Source: Raineyella sp. LH-20 (GTDB taxonomy: Bacteria; Actinomycetota; Actinomycetes; Propionibacteriales; Propionibacteriaceae). From it: 64,000 nt of DNA. The notes below the pieces were generated by a model. It was not told the DNA's origin. It saw nothing but the letters and a program-made list of their open reading frames with translations, and ran no database searches. Made by a program: the position numbers and the translations under genes. Positions 24,378 to 34,161 of this stretch are shown one piece after another. The first letter of the stretch is position 1, and the number at the start of each line of letters is the position of its first letter. Location: NCBI RefSeq assembly GCF_033110965.1, contig NZ_CP137003.1:1736001-1800000 (forward strand), given 5' to 3'.

Positions 24378-24854
24378 ATGAGCGCCGGTTCGCCCCCGCC
24401 TGACCCGTACGCCGTGCCGCCTGGTGTCGACGACTACCACCACCCGCTCGTTCCGCCGAGTCTCCCGTTGACCGCACCCCAGGGTGGCCCCTCGGTTCCC
24501 TCGAACCACCCGGCCGCACCGCTGGTGGACCCGGCCGATGCGCGGGCGACTCTCGAGGCGCGCCGCGAGCTCGGGGCCGAGATGGAGCAGGCGCTCGTCG
24601 ATTCGTTCACCGCCCGGGTCGAGGAGGCGCTGGTCGCCAGGATTGCCTCGGAGGAGGCCGAGCGGGTTCGTCAGCACGAGCTCGCCACAGCGGAGAGCAA
24701 GAACCAGATGGTGCTCGGCATCGTCTCGCTCAGCCTGGCGATCCCCCTCACGGCCATCTTCGCCGGCATCAGTGGCATCGTCGGCGGCCTTGTCGTCTGG
24801 ATCGGCATCGTGCTGGTCAACATGGCGTACGCCCTGCGCAAGGGGCGCCGCTGA
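24378..24854 (+). CDS. Small membrane protein, unknown
   Basis: 158 residues. The first 50 are Pro-rich and probably disordered. About 52-105 form a charged amphipathic helix (ARATLEARRELGAEM, EALVARIASEEAERV) that could be a coiled coil. Two closely spaced hydrophobic segments end the protein (LGIVSLSLAIPLTAIFAGI and a second one rich in Val and Gly). No family recognised. The ATG follows TAGAGT-N7. It precedes a TrmH-type gene by about 40 bp, but the two need not be functionally linked. Confidence 0.65.
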   Translation: MSAGSPPPDPYAVPPGVDDYHHPLVPPSLPLTAPQGGPSVPSNHPAAPLVDPADARATLEARRELGAEMEQALVDSFTARVEEALVARIASEEAERVRQHELATAESKNQMVLGIVSLSLAIPLTAIFAGISGIVGGLVVWIGIVLVNMAYALRKGRR

Positions 24855-24894
24855 GCATGCCTGTGGATGCCCATGCGACCGCGGCCGGCGCCGG

Positions 24895-25803
24895 ATGACC
24901 GGGCTTGATCGGCGTACGACCGGGAGCGAGGCCCCGGCGGCTGAGCGCCAGCTACCCGACGGCACGGCACTCGAGGGCCACGCTCCGCAGGACCCGCCGG
25001 CCGCCGCCCCCGGCGTCGGCCCGCATCCGCGGCCCTGGCCCGATGATCCGCGGCTGGATCCGGCGCTGCTCGTCGCCGGCGACCACCGCAACGTCGTCGA
25101 CTCCTACCGCTACTGGAGCGTCGAGGCGATCGTCGCCGACCTGGACACCCGGCGCCATCCGCTGCACATCGCGATCGAGAACTGGGAGCACGACTTCAAC
25201 ATCGGGTCGATGGTGCGCACCGCCAACGCCTTCAACGTCGAGGGCGTGCACATCGTCGGCCGCCGCCGCTGGAACCGCCGTGGCGCCATGGTGACCGACC
25301 GCTACCTGCACGTGCAGCACCATCCCGACGCCGCCGACCTGGCCGACTGGGCGCGACAGGGCGGCATCCCCCTGATCGGCGTCGACAACCTGCCCGGGTC
25401 GGTCCCGCTGGAGCGTACGACCCTGCCGCGGGCCTGCTGCCTGGTGTTCGGCTCCGAAGGGGCGGGGCTGACCGACGACATGGTGGCTGCCTGCCAGCAG
25501 CTGGTCGCCATCACCCAACATGGGTCGACCCGGTCGATCAACGCCGGGGCCGCCGCGGCGATCACCATGTACCACTGGGCGCTGCGCTGGGCCGGGACCG
25601 CGGGTGCAGCGACCGAGATCGGCGGGACCGCGGGTGCAAGCGCCGGGACCGGAGGCTCGGCGGCCGGGACCCCGGACGGATTTGAGTGCGTATTCAACGA
25701 GGAACCCCCATCCGTTCCGCCTGCTGGTCCCGTAGGATCCCAAGGGGGCCGGCCGTGGGGCGCGACCGGGTTGGACGCGAATCGACCGCCATCAGGAAGG
25801 TGA
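24895..25803 (+). CDS. TrmH/SpoU family RNA 2'-O-methyltransferase
   Basis: Predicted to methylate a ribose 2'-OH in tRNA or rRNA using S-adenosylmethionine. The 302-residue protein has about 75 N-terminal residues of poorly conserved sequence. The SPOUT domain has its three motifs: NIGSMVRTANAFNVEGVHIV, then CLVFGSEGAGLTDDMV, then GSTRSINAGAAAAITMYHWA. A Gly/Ala/Thr-rich, repeat-like tail of about 60 residues follows and is not part of the fold. The start at 24895 is a choice; no clear ribosome site supports it and several in-frame starts exist. Confidence 0.78.
   Translation: MTGLDRRTTGSEAPAAERQLPDGTALEGHAPQDPPAAAPGVGPHPRPWPDDPRLDPALLVAGDHRNVVDSYRYWSVEAIVADLDTRRHPLHIAIENWEHDFNIGSMVRTANAFNVEGVHIVGRRRWNRRGAMVTDRYLHVQHHPDAADLADWARQGGIPLIGVDNLPGSVPLERTTLPRACCLVFGSEGAGLTDDMVAACQQLVAITQHGSTRSINAGAAAAITMYHWALRWAGTAGAATEIGGTAGASAGTGGSAAGTPDGFECVFNEEPPSVPPAGPVGSQGGRPWGATGLDANRPPSGR
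25733..25738 (+). promoter_or_regulatory. Candidate -10 box of the GntR gene
   Basis: TAGGAT, inside the 3' end of the TrmH gene. It would give a leader of about 60 bases before the GTG at 25807. Confidence 0.4.
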
Positions 25804-25806
25804 CCC

Positions 25807-26583
25807 GTGGACCCATCGGCGACGACGCCCGGTGATCTCTTGGCCAAGCTCTCGACCGACCAGGAGGGCGGGACCGCCACCAAGCGAGTCCGTGTGCGCC
25901 GGAGGCTCGAGGATCTGATCGACACCGGGCTCAAACCGGGTGACGCCATTCCTTCCGAACGCGCGCTGGTGGCCGCCCTCGGGGTGAGTCGGGTGACCGT
26001 ACGCCAGGCGATCGCCGATCTGGTCGAGGTCGGTCGACTCGAACGGGTGCACGGCAAGGGGACGTACGTCACCGGTCCTCAGGTCGACTCCCAACTGCAC
26101 CTGACCTCGTTCTCCCGCGAGATGCGCGAGCGAGGCCTGCGTCCCGAGACCAAGGTGCTCGCGGCGAGCCAGGTGGCCGCCGACGCCGAGGTCGCCGAGA
26201 AGCTGCACGTGCCGGTCGGCCGACCGGTGGTCCGGGTCGAGCGACTGCGGCTCGCCGACGGCACACCGATGGCGCACGAGGTGGGCTACTACCCGTCCGC
26301 GCTGTTCCCGGGCCTGCTGGAACAGAAGCTCGACACGCTCTACGAGATCTTCGCCACGAAGTACGGCTTCGTGGTGTCGTCGGGCTACCAGACCGTACGC
26401 TCCGAGGCCGCCGACGCGATCCACGCCCACGTCCTCCAGATCCCGCGCAAGGCCCCGCTGCTGGTGCAGGAACGGGTGACGAAGAGCGGCGACACCACGA
26501 TGGAGTTCGCCACGTCGTGGTATCGAGCCGACCGCTACCGGATCCACATGAAGATCACCCCGGCGGGCGCCAACGGGTCCTGA
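25807..26583 (+). CDS. GntR family transcriptional regulator with UTRA domain
   Basis: A 258-residue HutC/GntR-type regulator. The N-terminal winged helix reads KPGDAIPSERALVAALGVSR then TVRQAIADLVEVGRLERVHG with the wing GKGTYV. From about 95 a UTRA effector-binding domain follows (LTSFSREMRERGLRPETKVL, then AHEVGYYPSALFPGL). Such proteins bind a small molecule, often a sugar derivative, and repress nearby genes; the ligand cannot be read here. The GTG at 25807 has GGAAGGTGA just upstream. It overlaps nothing and its targets are not evident. Confidence 0.88.
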   Translation: MDPSATTPGDLLAKLSTDQEGGTATKRVRVRRRLEDLIDTGLKPGDAIPSERALVAALGVSRVTVRQAIADLVEVGRLERVHGKGTYVTGPQVDSQLHLTSFSREMRERGLRPETKVLAASQVAADAEVAEKLHVPVGRPVVRVERLRLADGTPMAHEVGYYPSALFPGLLEQKLDTLYEIFATKYGFVVSSGYQTVRSEAADAIHAHVLQIPRKAPLLVQERVTKSGDTTMEFATSWYRADRYRIHMKITPAGANGS

Positions 26584-26663
26584 GCGCGGCGGACACGTCC
26601 GGGAGGACCTGTCCCGGGCGACTGGGCCCTGTCCGGGGCGGCTGCATCCTGGGAGGCGCCTGG

Positions 26664-26669
26664 CAGACT
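26664..26669 (+). promoter_or_regulatory. Leaderless-type -10 box
   Basis: CAGACT, six bases, then the ATG at 26676. Confidence 0.35.
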
Positions 26670-26675
26670 GGCCGC

Positions 26676-27344
26676 ATGCGCCCCGCACCCGCCGAGAACC
26701 TGGAGGACTTCCTCCACGTGGCCTGGGACCCGCGGCCGGCCGAGACCCGCTGCGCGCTGACCCGGCGGCGGTTCATCGCGGCGGTCGGCGGCCTGGTCGT
26801 CACCCTGCTGGTGTGGGGCGGGTACTACGGCTGGACCCGCTACAACGGTGACACCTGGCAGGGCACCGGCCAATGGCCGGTCTCCGGCGTCGTGGTCGGG
26901 CTCGCGGTGGTCCTCGTGGTCGTACGTCTCGTGCTCTGGCGCCTGGCCGTACGCCACCGACGCCGAGTGGGCAAGGGCGAGGTGGTGACCGCCTCCTGGC
27001 CGGGCATCCAGATCGCCGGCCACTACTGGGACTGGGACCGGTTCGCCGCTGCCGGGACGGGCCGGGAGGGCCCGGCAGGCGTCGCAGCCGGTGGTGCCGG
27101 GGTGGCCGAGCCGGCTGTGGCTTCGGCCGCGGCGACGGCGACGGCGCCCGGCGTCCCCGAGGCCGTGGTCGCGACGGTCCCCGGGACCCGTGGCCGCGGC
27201 GACCGCTACGTCGTCACGACGCCGGAGGGCACCTGGGAGTGCGACATCGACGACCTCGCCGTCAGCCCGGCCGCCCTGGACCAGGCGCTGCGGCTCTACT
27301 CCCGGGGCCGCTGTCGCGTGGACCTCTCCGGCATCGCGCACTGA
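26676..27344 (+). CDS. Membrane protein, unknown
   Basis: 222 residues. Two hydrophobic segments (about 34-55 and 72-93) lead into a cytoplasmic half. This half begins with a basic stretch and SWPGIQIAGHYWDWDRF, contains a Gly/Ala-rich linker (about 135-170), and ends in a strand-rich region (DRYVVTTPEGTWECDIDDL). The layout of two helices followed by a small beta domain is like YcxB/PH-type membrane proteins, but no diagnostic motif is present. CAGACT-N6-ATG suggests a leaderless message. Function unknown. Confidence 0.62.
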   Translation: MRPAPAENLEDFLHVAWDPRPAETRCALTRRRFIAAVGGLVVTLLVWGGYYGWTRYNGDTWQGTGQWPVSGVVVGLAVVLVVVRLVLWRLAVRHRRRVGKGEVVTASWPGIQIAGHYWDWDRFAAAGTGREGPAGVAAGGAGVAEPAVASAAATATAPGVPEAVVATVPGTRGRGDRYVVTTPEGTWECDIDDLAVSPAALDQALRLYSRGRCRVDLSGIAH

Positions 27345-27517
27345 GGCGGCATCGCTGGGTCGCTTTCCTGCTGAGGTGCCATCGTGCTGGCGCGGCCTTG
27401 CGTGCTGGGTCGGCTTCCCGCGCTGAGCCGGCATCGCACACCGCGCCGTCGCGATCCACTCGGACGAACCACCGGGGGTCCCCGCGCCGCGGAAACGGCA
27501 CACATTAGGCTTGCCTC
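27345..27517. other. Intergenic stretch upstream of fba
   Basis: Contains imperfect direct repeats (units ending GCATCG...CTG) in its first 100 bases and the TAGGCT promoter at its end. No gene seen. Confidence 0.4.
27506..27511 (+). promoter_or_regulatory. Leaderless-type promoter upstream of fba
   Basis: TAGGCT, six bases, then GTG at 27518, the first codon of a 30-codon upstream ORF. The hexamer is identical to that at the DUF3151, purD, pepN and purF starts. Confidence 0.55.
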
Positions 27518-27610
27518 GTGAGCACAACCACCGTCGATACCGCCGATGGAGTCCGGATCGCGGACGGTGGGGAGCAGACGCCGGTGACCGGTCCGGGGCC
27601 CCGAGGGTGA
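27518..27610 (+). CDS. Putative 30-residue leader peptide upstream of fba
   Basis: A short frame beginning GTG AGC ACA and ending TGA at 27608, placed exactly six bases after a TAGGCT hexamer, so a leaderless transcript would start on its first base. The peptide is MSTTTVDTADGVRIAD and 14 more residues, Thr/Asp/Gly-rich, with no hydrophobic or repeated regulatory codons. Its stop is 30 bp before the fba ATG, in the same frame, and a second stop lies between. It could be a translated leader tuning fba expression, or a decayed extension. Too short to judge by coding statistics. Confidence 0.4.
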   Translation: MSTTTVDTADGVRIADGGEQTPVTGPGPRG

Positions 27611-27640
27611 CGGTCGGCACGATGAGAGAGAAGAGAGCAC

Positions 27641-28660
27641 ATGCCCATCGCAACTCCTGAGGTCTACGCCGACATGCTGGACCGGGCCAAGGCGAACGGC
27701 TTCGCCTACCCGGCCATCAACGTCACCTCGTCGCAGACCCTGACCGCTGCGCTGCGCGGATTCGCCGAGGCGGAGTCCGACGGCATCGTCCAGATCTCCA
27801 CCGGTGGTGCGGAGTACCTCTCCGGCTCCACCGTGAAGGACAAGGTCACCGGTGCGGTGGCCCTCGCCGAGTTCGCCCACGTCGTGGCCAAGAACTACCC
27901 GATCAACGTGGCCCTGCACACCGACCACTGCCAGAAGGACAAGCTCGACTCCTACGTACGTCCGCTGATCGCCGTCTCCCAGGAGCGGGTCGATGCGGGC
28001 AAGGAGCCGCTCTTCCAGTCGCACATGTGGGACGGTTCGGCCGTTCCGCTGGGCGAGAACCTGGAGATCGCCCAGGAGCTGCTCGCCAAGGCTGTCGCCG
28101 CCCGGATCATCCTCGAGGTCGAGATCGGCGTCGTCGGTGGCGAGGAGGACGGTGTCGTCGGCGAGATCAACGACAAGCTCTACACCACCCCCGAGGACGC
28201 CCTGGCGACCGTCGAGGCTCTCGGCCTCGGTGACAAGGGCCGCTACCTGACCGCGCTGACCTTCGGCAACGTGCACGGCGTCTACAAGCCGGGCAACGTC
28301 AAGCTGCGCCCGGAGATCCTCAAGCAGTGCCAGGACGCCATCCAGGCCAAGTACGGCACCGAGAAGGGCCTCGACCTGGTCTTCCACGGTGGCTCCGGCT
28401 CGCTGCCGCAGGAGATCGCCGACGCCGTCTCGTACGGCGTGGTGAAGATGAACGTCGACACCGACACCCAGTACGCCTTCACCCGCCCGGTCGTGGAGCA
28501 CATGTTCCGCAACTACGACGGTGTGCTGAAGATCGACGGCGAGGTCGGCAACAAGAAGCAGTACGACCCCCGCACCTGGGGCAAGGCCGCCGAGGCCGGC
28601 ATGGCTGCCCGCGTCGTCGAGGCCTGCCAGAACCTGAACGCGGTCGGCACCCACAAGTGA
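27641..28660 (+). CDS. fba: Fructose-bisphosphate aldolase, class II
   Basis: Zn-dependent aldolase of glycolysis and gluconeogenesis that interconverts fructose 1,6-bisphosphate with DHAP and glyceraldehyde 3-phosphate. 339 residues, the normal class II length. Visible: NVALHTDHCQKDKLDSYV with the zinc His and catalytic Asp, EVEIGVVGGEEDGV, GNVHGVYKPGNV and LVFHGGSGS, then NVDTDTQYAFTRPV. GAGAGAAGAGAG precedes the ATG. It is followed by a strong terminator, so it is separate from the DUF3151 gene although the order fba–DUF3151–purA recurs in actinobacteria. Confidence 0.96.
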   Translation: MPIATPEVYADMLDRAKANGFAYPAINVTSSQTLTAALRGFAEAESDGIVQISTGGAEYLSGSTVKDKVTGAVALAEFAHVVAKNYPINVALHTDHCQKDKLDSYVRPLIAVSQERVDAGKEPLFQSHMWDGSAVPLGENLEIAQELLAKAVAARIILEVEIGVVGGEEDGVVGEINDKLYTTPEDALATVEALGLGDKGRYLTALTFGNVHGVYKPGNVKLRPEILKQCQDAIQAKYGTEKGLDLVFHGGSGSLPQEIADAVSYGVVKMNVDTDTQYAFTRPVVEHMFRNYDGVLKIDGEVGNKKQYDPRTWGKAAEAGMAARVVEACQNLNAVGTHK

Positions 28661-28720
28661 CCGTCGTTGCCACCCCGCACTGACGGGGCGGCTCGCCGGG
28701 CACACCTGAGGGGCGCTCGT

Positions 28721-28759
28721 CCACCGGGGCTCCGGACCATCGGTCCGGAGCCCCGGTGG
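28721..28759 (+). terminator. Strong terminator after fba
   Basis: A perfect 18-bp stem (28721-28738 with 28742-28759) around a 3-base loop, followed by CGTTTCC. It begins 60 bp after the fba stop. Confidence 0.8.
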
Positions 28760-28825
28760 CGTTTCCGGGGGGTGTGCCCGACGCCAGGCAGACAGCGGAG
28801 GATCCCCCGCTGAGTCGATAATGGT

Positions 28826-28831
28826 TAGGCT
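28826..28831 (+). promoter_or_regulatory. Leaderless-type promoter of the DUF3151 gene
   Basis: TAGGCT, six bases, then the ATG at 28838. No Shine–Dalgarno site. Confidence 0.55.
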
Positions 28832-28837
28832 AATGAC

Positions 28838-29470
28838 ATGAGCGAGACCCACCACAACCTGCTGGCCGATGATGCTCCGGTGACGCGGCTGCCGACGGAC
28901 CCGGCAGTCGCCGAACTCGCCGATCACGGTCGAGAGCGGTTCCTTGACATTGTGTGCGCCTACCCGCAGTCCAGTCTGTGCTGGGCGCTGTTGGCCGAGG
29001 GTTCGCTCAACATGGGCTCGCAGGACGGGGACGTCGCTGCGTACGCCTATGCGCGGACCGGTTACCACCGCGGCCTGGACCTGCTGCGTCGCAACGGCTG
29101 GAAGGGTGCCGGCGCGGTGCCGTGGGAGCACGAACCCAACCGAGGCTTCCTCAAGGCGCTGTGGGCGCTGGCGGTCGCTGCGCACCGGATCGGCGAGGAC
29201 GACGAGTTCCAGCGCTGTGCCCAGTTCCTCCGCGACTGCTCGCAGGCCGGCTACGACGTCCTCACCGCTGAGCGGCCGGTCGACCGCGGCACCGGCAACG
29301 AGGGTGTCGGTGACGGCACCGACGAGCAGATGGACGAGGTGGTCGAGGAGGCCGGCGAGCGGCAGACCGGCTCCCCGATGTCCGGGCCGAACCGCGACGA
29401 GCGCGAGGCCTGGGCCGCCGAGGAGGACGAGCCCTCCGACCGGGTGCTGGACAGCCCGTACGCCGGCTGA
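28838..29470 (+). CDS. DUF3151 family protein
   Basis: A 210-residue soluble protein of the actinobacterial DUF3151 family. The conserved region covers about 15-145: FLDIVCAYPQSSLCWALLAE, then YAYARTGYHRGLDLLRRNGW, then PWEHEPNRGFLKALWALA and DDEFQRCAQFLRDC. It is helical and repeat-like, reminiscent of TPR architecture. The last 60 residues are acidic and poorly conserved. The gene lies between fba and purA, as in mycobacteria. No biochemical role is established for the family. Confidence 0.82.
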   Translation: MSETHHNLLADDAPVTRLPTDPAVAELADHGRERFLDIVCAYPQSSLCWALLAEGSLNMGSQDGDVAAYAYARTGYHRGLDLLRRNGWKGAGAVPWEHEPNRGFLKALWALAVAAHRIGEDDEFQRCAQFLRDCSQAGYDVLTAERPVDRGTGNEGVGDGTDEQMDEVVEEAGERQTGSPMSGPNRDEREAWAAEEDEPSDRVLDSPYAG

Positions 29471-29581
29471 ACCCGTACGTCGGCTGAAAACACTGCGGGC
29501 GGCGGGGCCCTCGAGAACCGGTGGCGGCCCCGCGCGCCTGTCCGGCCCGTGTCCCGCCGGGCCGCTGTCGGTGCCGGTCGG

Positions 29582-31826
<2,245 letters not shown>

Positions 31827-31944
31827 GCGACGGATGAGGAAACGTGAAAAGTTTCTGTGAAGATCCTGTGCATCCTGGCTGAAATGTGCCGGTTGGGTGG
31901 CCCGCGGTCGGGTCCTCTCGGATCGATGTCGCACCATGGGAGGC

Positions 31945-32637
31945 ATGGATTTGGTGACACTCGTGCCTCAAGCGATTCCCGGACTGCACTACCTCAGTGA
32001 CCCCGCGGGCTTGCTGCACCAGCTCGGGCCCTGGGCGCTGCTGGGCATCGCGCTGATGGTGTTCATCGAATCCGGCCTGCTCTTCCCCTTCCTTCCTGGC
32101 GACTCGCTGCTGTTCACCGCGGCCCTGCTGCACGTGGCGCTCGGCCTCAACATCTGGGTGCTCGTCCTCGTCGCCTTCGTCTGCGCCTTCCTCGGCGACC
32201 AGGTCGGCTACTTCCTCGGCAGTCGGTTCGGCCGTCGGCTGTTCAAGGACGATGCGCGCGTCCTGAAGACCGAGCACCTGCATCGGGCCGAGGCCTTCTT
32301 CCACAAGTACGGCGGCCGGTCGCTGGTGCTGGCCCGGTTCGTCCCGGTCGTCCGGACGTATGTCCCGCTGGTCGCCGGGATGGTCCGGCACCCGTACCGC
32401 CACTTCATCGGCTGGAACGCCCTCGGCGGTGTGCTGTGGGTCGGGCTGATGTCGACGGCCGGCTACTTCCTCGGCGGTGTCCCGCTGATCGCCAACCACG
32501 TCGACCTGATCGCCATCATCATCGTCGTCGTGTCCCTCATCCCGATGGGCATCGAGATCGCCCGCAACGTCCGTTCGAAGGACGACCCGGTGCCCGCGCG
32601 GGCCATCGAGGCGTCGGTGGACCGCGAGAACGTCTGA
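31945..32637 (+). CDS. DedA family membrane protein
   Basis: A 230-residue polytopic protein of the DedA/SNARE-associated family, members of which act as undecaprenyl-phosphate or phospholipid flippases. Conserved blocks: GLLFPFLPGDSLLFTA, FLGDQVGYFLGSRFGRRLF, FFHKYGGRSLVLARFVPVVR and TYVPLVAGMVRHPY. Four to five hydrophobic segments are apparent. GGGAGGC lies right before the ATG. It stands alone between the phosphorylase and purD and could support lipid-carrier recycling for glycan export, an inference from family only. Confidence 0.88.
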   Translation: MDLVTLVPQAIPGLHYLSDPAGLLHQLGPWALLGIALMVFIESGLLFPFLPGDSLLFTAALLHVALGLNIWVLVLVAFVCAFLGDQVGYFLGSRFGRRLFKDDARVLKTEHLHRAEAFFHKYGGRSLVLARFVPVVRTYVPLVAGMVRHPYRHFIGWNALGGVLWVGLMSTAGYFLGGVPLIANHVDLIAIIIVVVSLIPMGIEIARNVRSKDDPVPARAIEASVDRENV

Positions 32638-32651
32638 GCCACTGCCTGCCG

Positions 32652-32732
32652 GTCGTACGGCTGTGCTGGTCGTACGACTGTGCTGGTCGTACGGCTTGTG
32701 CTGGTCGTACGGCTTGTGCTGGTCGTACGGCC
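32652..32732. repeat. Five tandem 17-18-bp repeats between dedA and purD
   Basis: Units carrying GGTCGTACGGCTTGTGCT occur five times, the GTCGTACG core starting at 32652, 32669, 32686, 32704 and 32722 (periods 17, 17, 18, 18). The core contains palindromic CGTACG. The array begins 14 bp after the dedA stop. Confidence 0.85.
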
Positions 32733-32825
32733 GGATGCCCGTCGCGCCCGCGAGGTGTGGCGGGCATTCGCGGCCGGCCACCGGGTCGCCGTACGTCTCG
32801 AGTGGGTGGGTCGTCGGGCGATCGG

Positions 32826-32831
32826 TAGGCT
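32826..32831 (+). promoter_or_regulatory. Leaderless-type promoter of purD
   Basis: TAGGCT, six bases, then the GTG at 32838. Confidence 0.55.
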
Positions 32832-32837
32832 GAGGGG

Positions 32838-34097
32838 GTGAAGCAGCCGCAGTCAGTCCTGGTCATCGGCTCCGGTGGCCGCGAGCACGCCCTCGCCCTG
32901 GCCATCAGTCGTGACCCCGCCGTGTCGCGGGTCCACGTGGCGCCGGGCAACCCGGGCACCTCGGTGTTCGCCGTCAACCACCCGGTCGACCAGAACGATC
33001 CGGCGGCCGTGGCCGCCCTTGCCGCCGAGCTGGGAGTCGACCTGGTGGTCGTCGGGCCGGAGGCACCGCTGGTCGCCGGTGTCGCCGATGCCGTACGGGC
33101 CGCGGGGATCCCCTGCTTCGGGCCCTCGAAGGACGCGGCCCGGCTCGAGGGGTCGAAGGCCTTCGCCAAGGAGGTGATGGCTGCCGCCGGTGTCCCGACG
33201 GCTGCCGCCCGGGTGTGCACCACGGCCGAGGAGGCCGCTGCTGCGCTGGACGAGTTCGGTGCCCCTTACGTCGTGAAGGACGACGGCCTTGCCGCGGGTA
33301 AGGGTGTCGTGGTCACCTCCGACCGCGACGCGGCCCTGGCGCACGCGGTGGCCTGCGGGCGGGTCGTCATCGAGGAGTACCTGGATGGCCCCGAGGTCAG
33401 TCTGTTCGCCATCTGTGACGGCACCACCGTGCTGCCGTTCGACCCGGCCCAGGACTTCAAGCGGGTCGGCGACGACGACCGCGGCCCGAACACCGGCGGG
33501 ATGGGTGCGTACACTCCGCTGCCGTGGGCGCCGACCGACATCAAGCAGCAGGTCGTCGACACCGTCATCCAGCCGACCGTCGACGAGATGGCCCGCCGCG
33601 GCACACCGTTCGTCGGTCTGCTCTACGCCGGGCTGGCGCTCACCTCGAAGGGTCTGCGAGTCGTCGAGTTCAACGTACGGTTCGGCGATCCGGAGACCCA
33701 GCCGCTGCTGGCCCGGCTCAGCTCCCCGCTCGGCCAGGTGCTGCACGCCGCCGCCACCGGCGCGCTCGATCCGGCGGCGCCGCTGGAGTTCGGGTCCGGC
33801 TTCGCGGTCGGCGTGGTGCTGGCCGCCGACGGCTACCCGGAGGCCCCCCGCAAGGGCGACGTGATCATCGGGGTGACCCCCGACACCAGTGGCGTGATCC
33901 AGGCCGGGACCGCGCTCGACGGGCAGGGCCGGCTGGTGTCGGCCGGCGGCCGGGTGCTCACCGTCGTCGGCACCGGCGACTCGCTGGCCGAGGCCCGGGC
34001 CCGTGCCTACCACCGACTGGCGGACGTCCATCTGCCTGGCGGCTTCTTCCGCACCGACATCGCGCTGCGGGCGGCCCGCGGCGAGGTCTCCTACTGA
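32838..34097 (+). CDS. purD: Phosphoribosylamine–glycine ligase
   Basis: GAR synthetase, the second step of purine synthesis, an ATP-grasp enzyme. 419 residues. It starts SVLVIGSGGREHALA, continues VVVGPEAPLVAGVADA, then FGPSKDAARLEGSKAFAK, the ATP-grasp lysine loop YVVKDDGLAAGKGVVV, and the metal/ATP site VVEFNVRFGDPETQ. The GTG follows TAGGCT-N6 without a ribosome site. purB begins 64 bp after its stop in the same direction, so the two may share a transcript. Confidence 0.95.
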   Translation: MKQPQSVLVIGSGGREHALALAISRDPAVSRVHVAPGNPGTSVFAVNHPVDQNDPAAVAALAAELGVDLVVVGPEAPLVAGVADAVRAAGIPCFGPSKDAARLEGSKAFAKEVMAAAGVPTAAARVCTTAEEAAAALDEFGAPYVVKDDGLAAGKGVVVTSDRDAALAHAVACGRVVIEEYLDGPEVSLFAICDGTTVLPFDPAQDFKRVGDDDRGPNTGGMGAYTPLPWAPTDIKQQVVDTVIQPTVDEMARRGTPFVGLLYAGLALTSKGLRVVEFNVRFGDPETQPLLARLSSPLGQVLHAAATGALDPAAPLEFGSGFAVGVVLAADGYPEAPRKGDVIIGVTPDTSGVIQAGTALDGQGRLVSAGGRVLTVVGTGDSLAEARARAYHRLADVHLPGGFFRTDIALRAARGEVSY

Positions 34098-34161
34098 GCC
34101 CCTGGCCCCGCCGGGCCGCCCCCCGCCGCCGCCCCCACCGCCGTCCGTCGAAAGGATCACT

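Noticed and set aside
28822-28836. DtxR/IdeR iron box (GGTTAGGCTAATGA-like)
   Set aside because: Only half the dyad is present, and TAGGCT occurs at the same place before purD, pepN and purF, so it is better explained as a -10 box.
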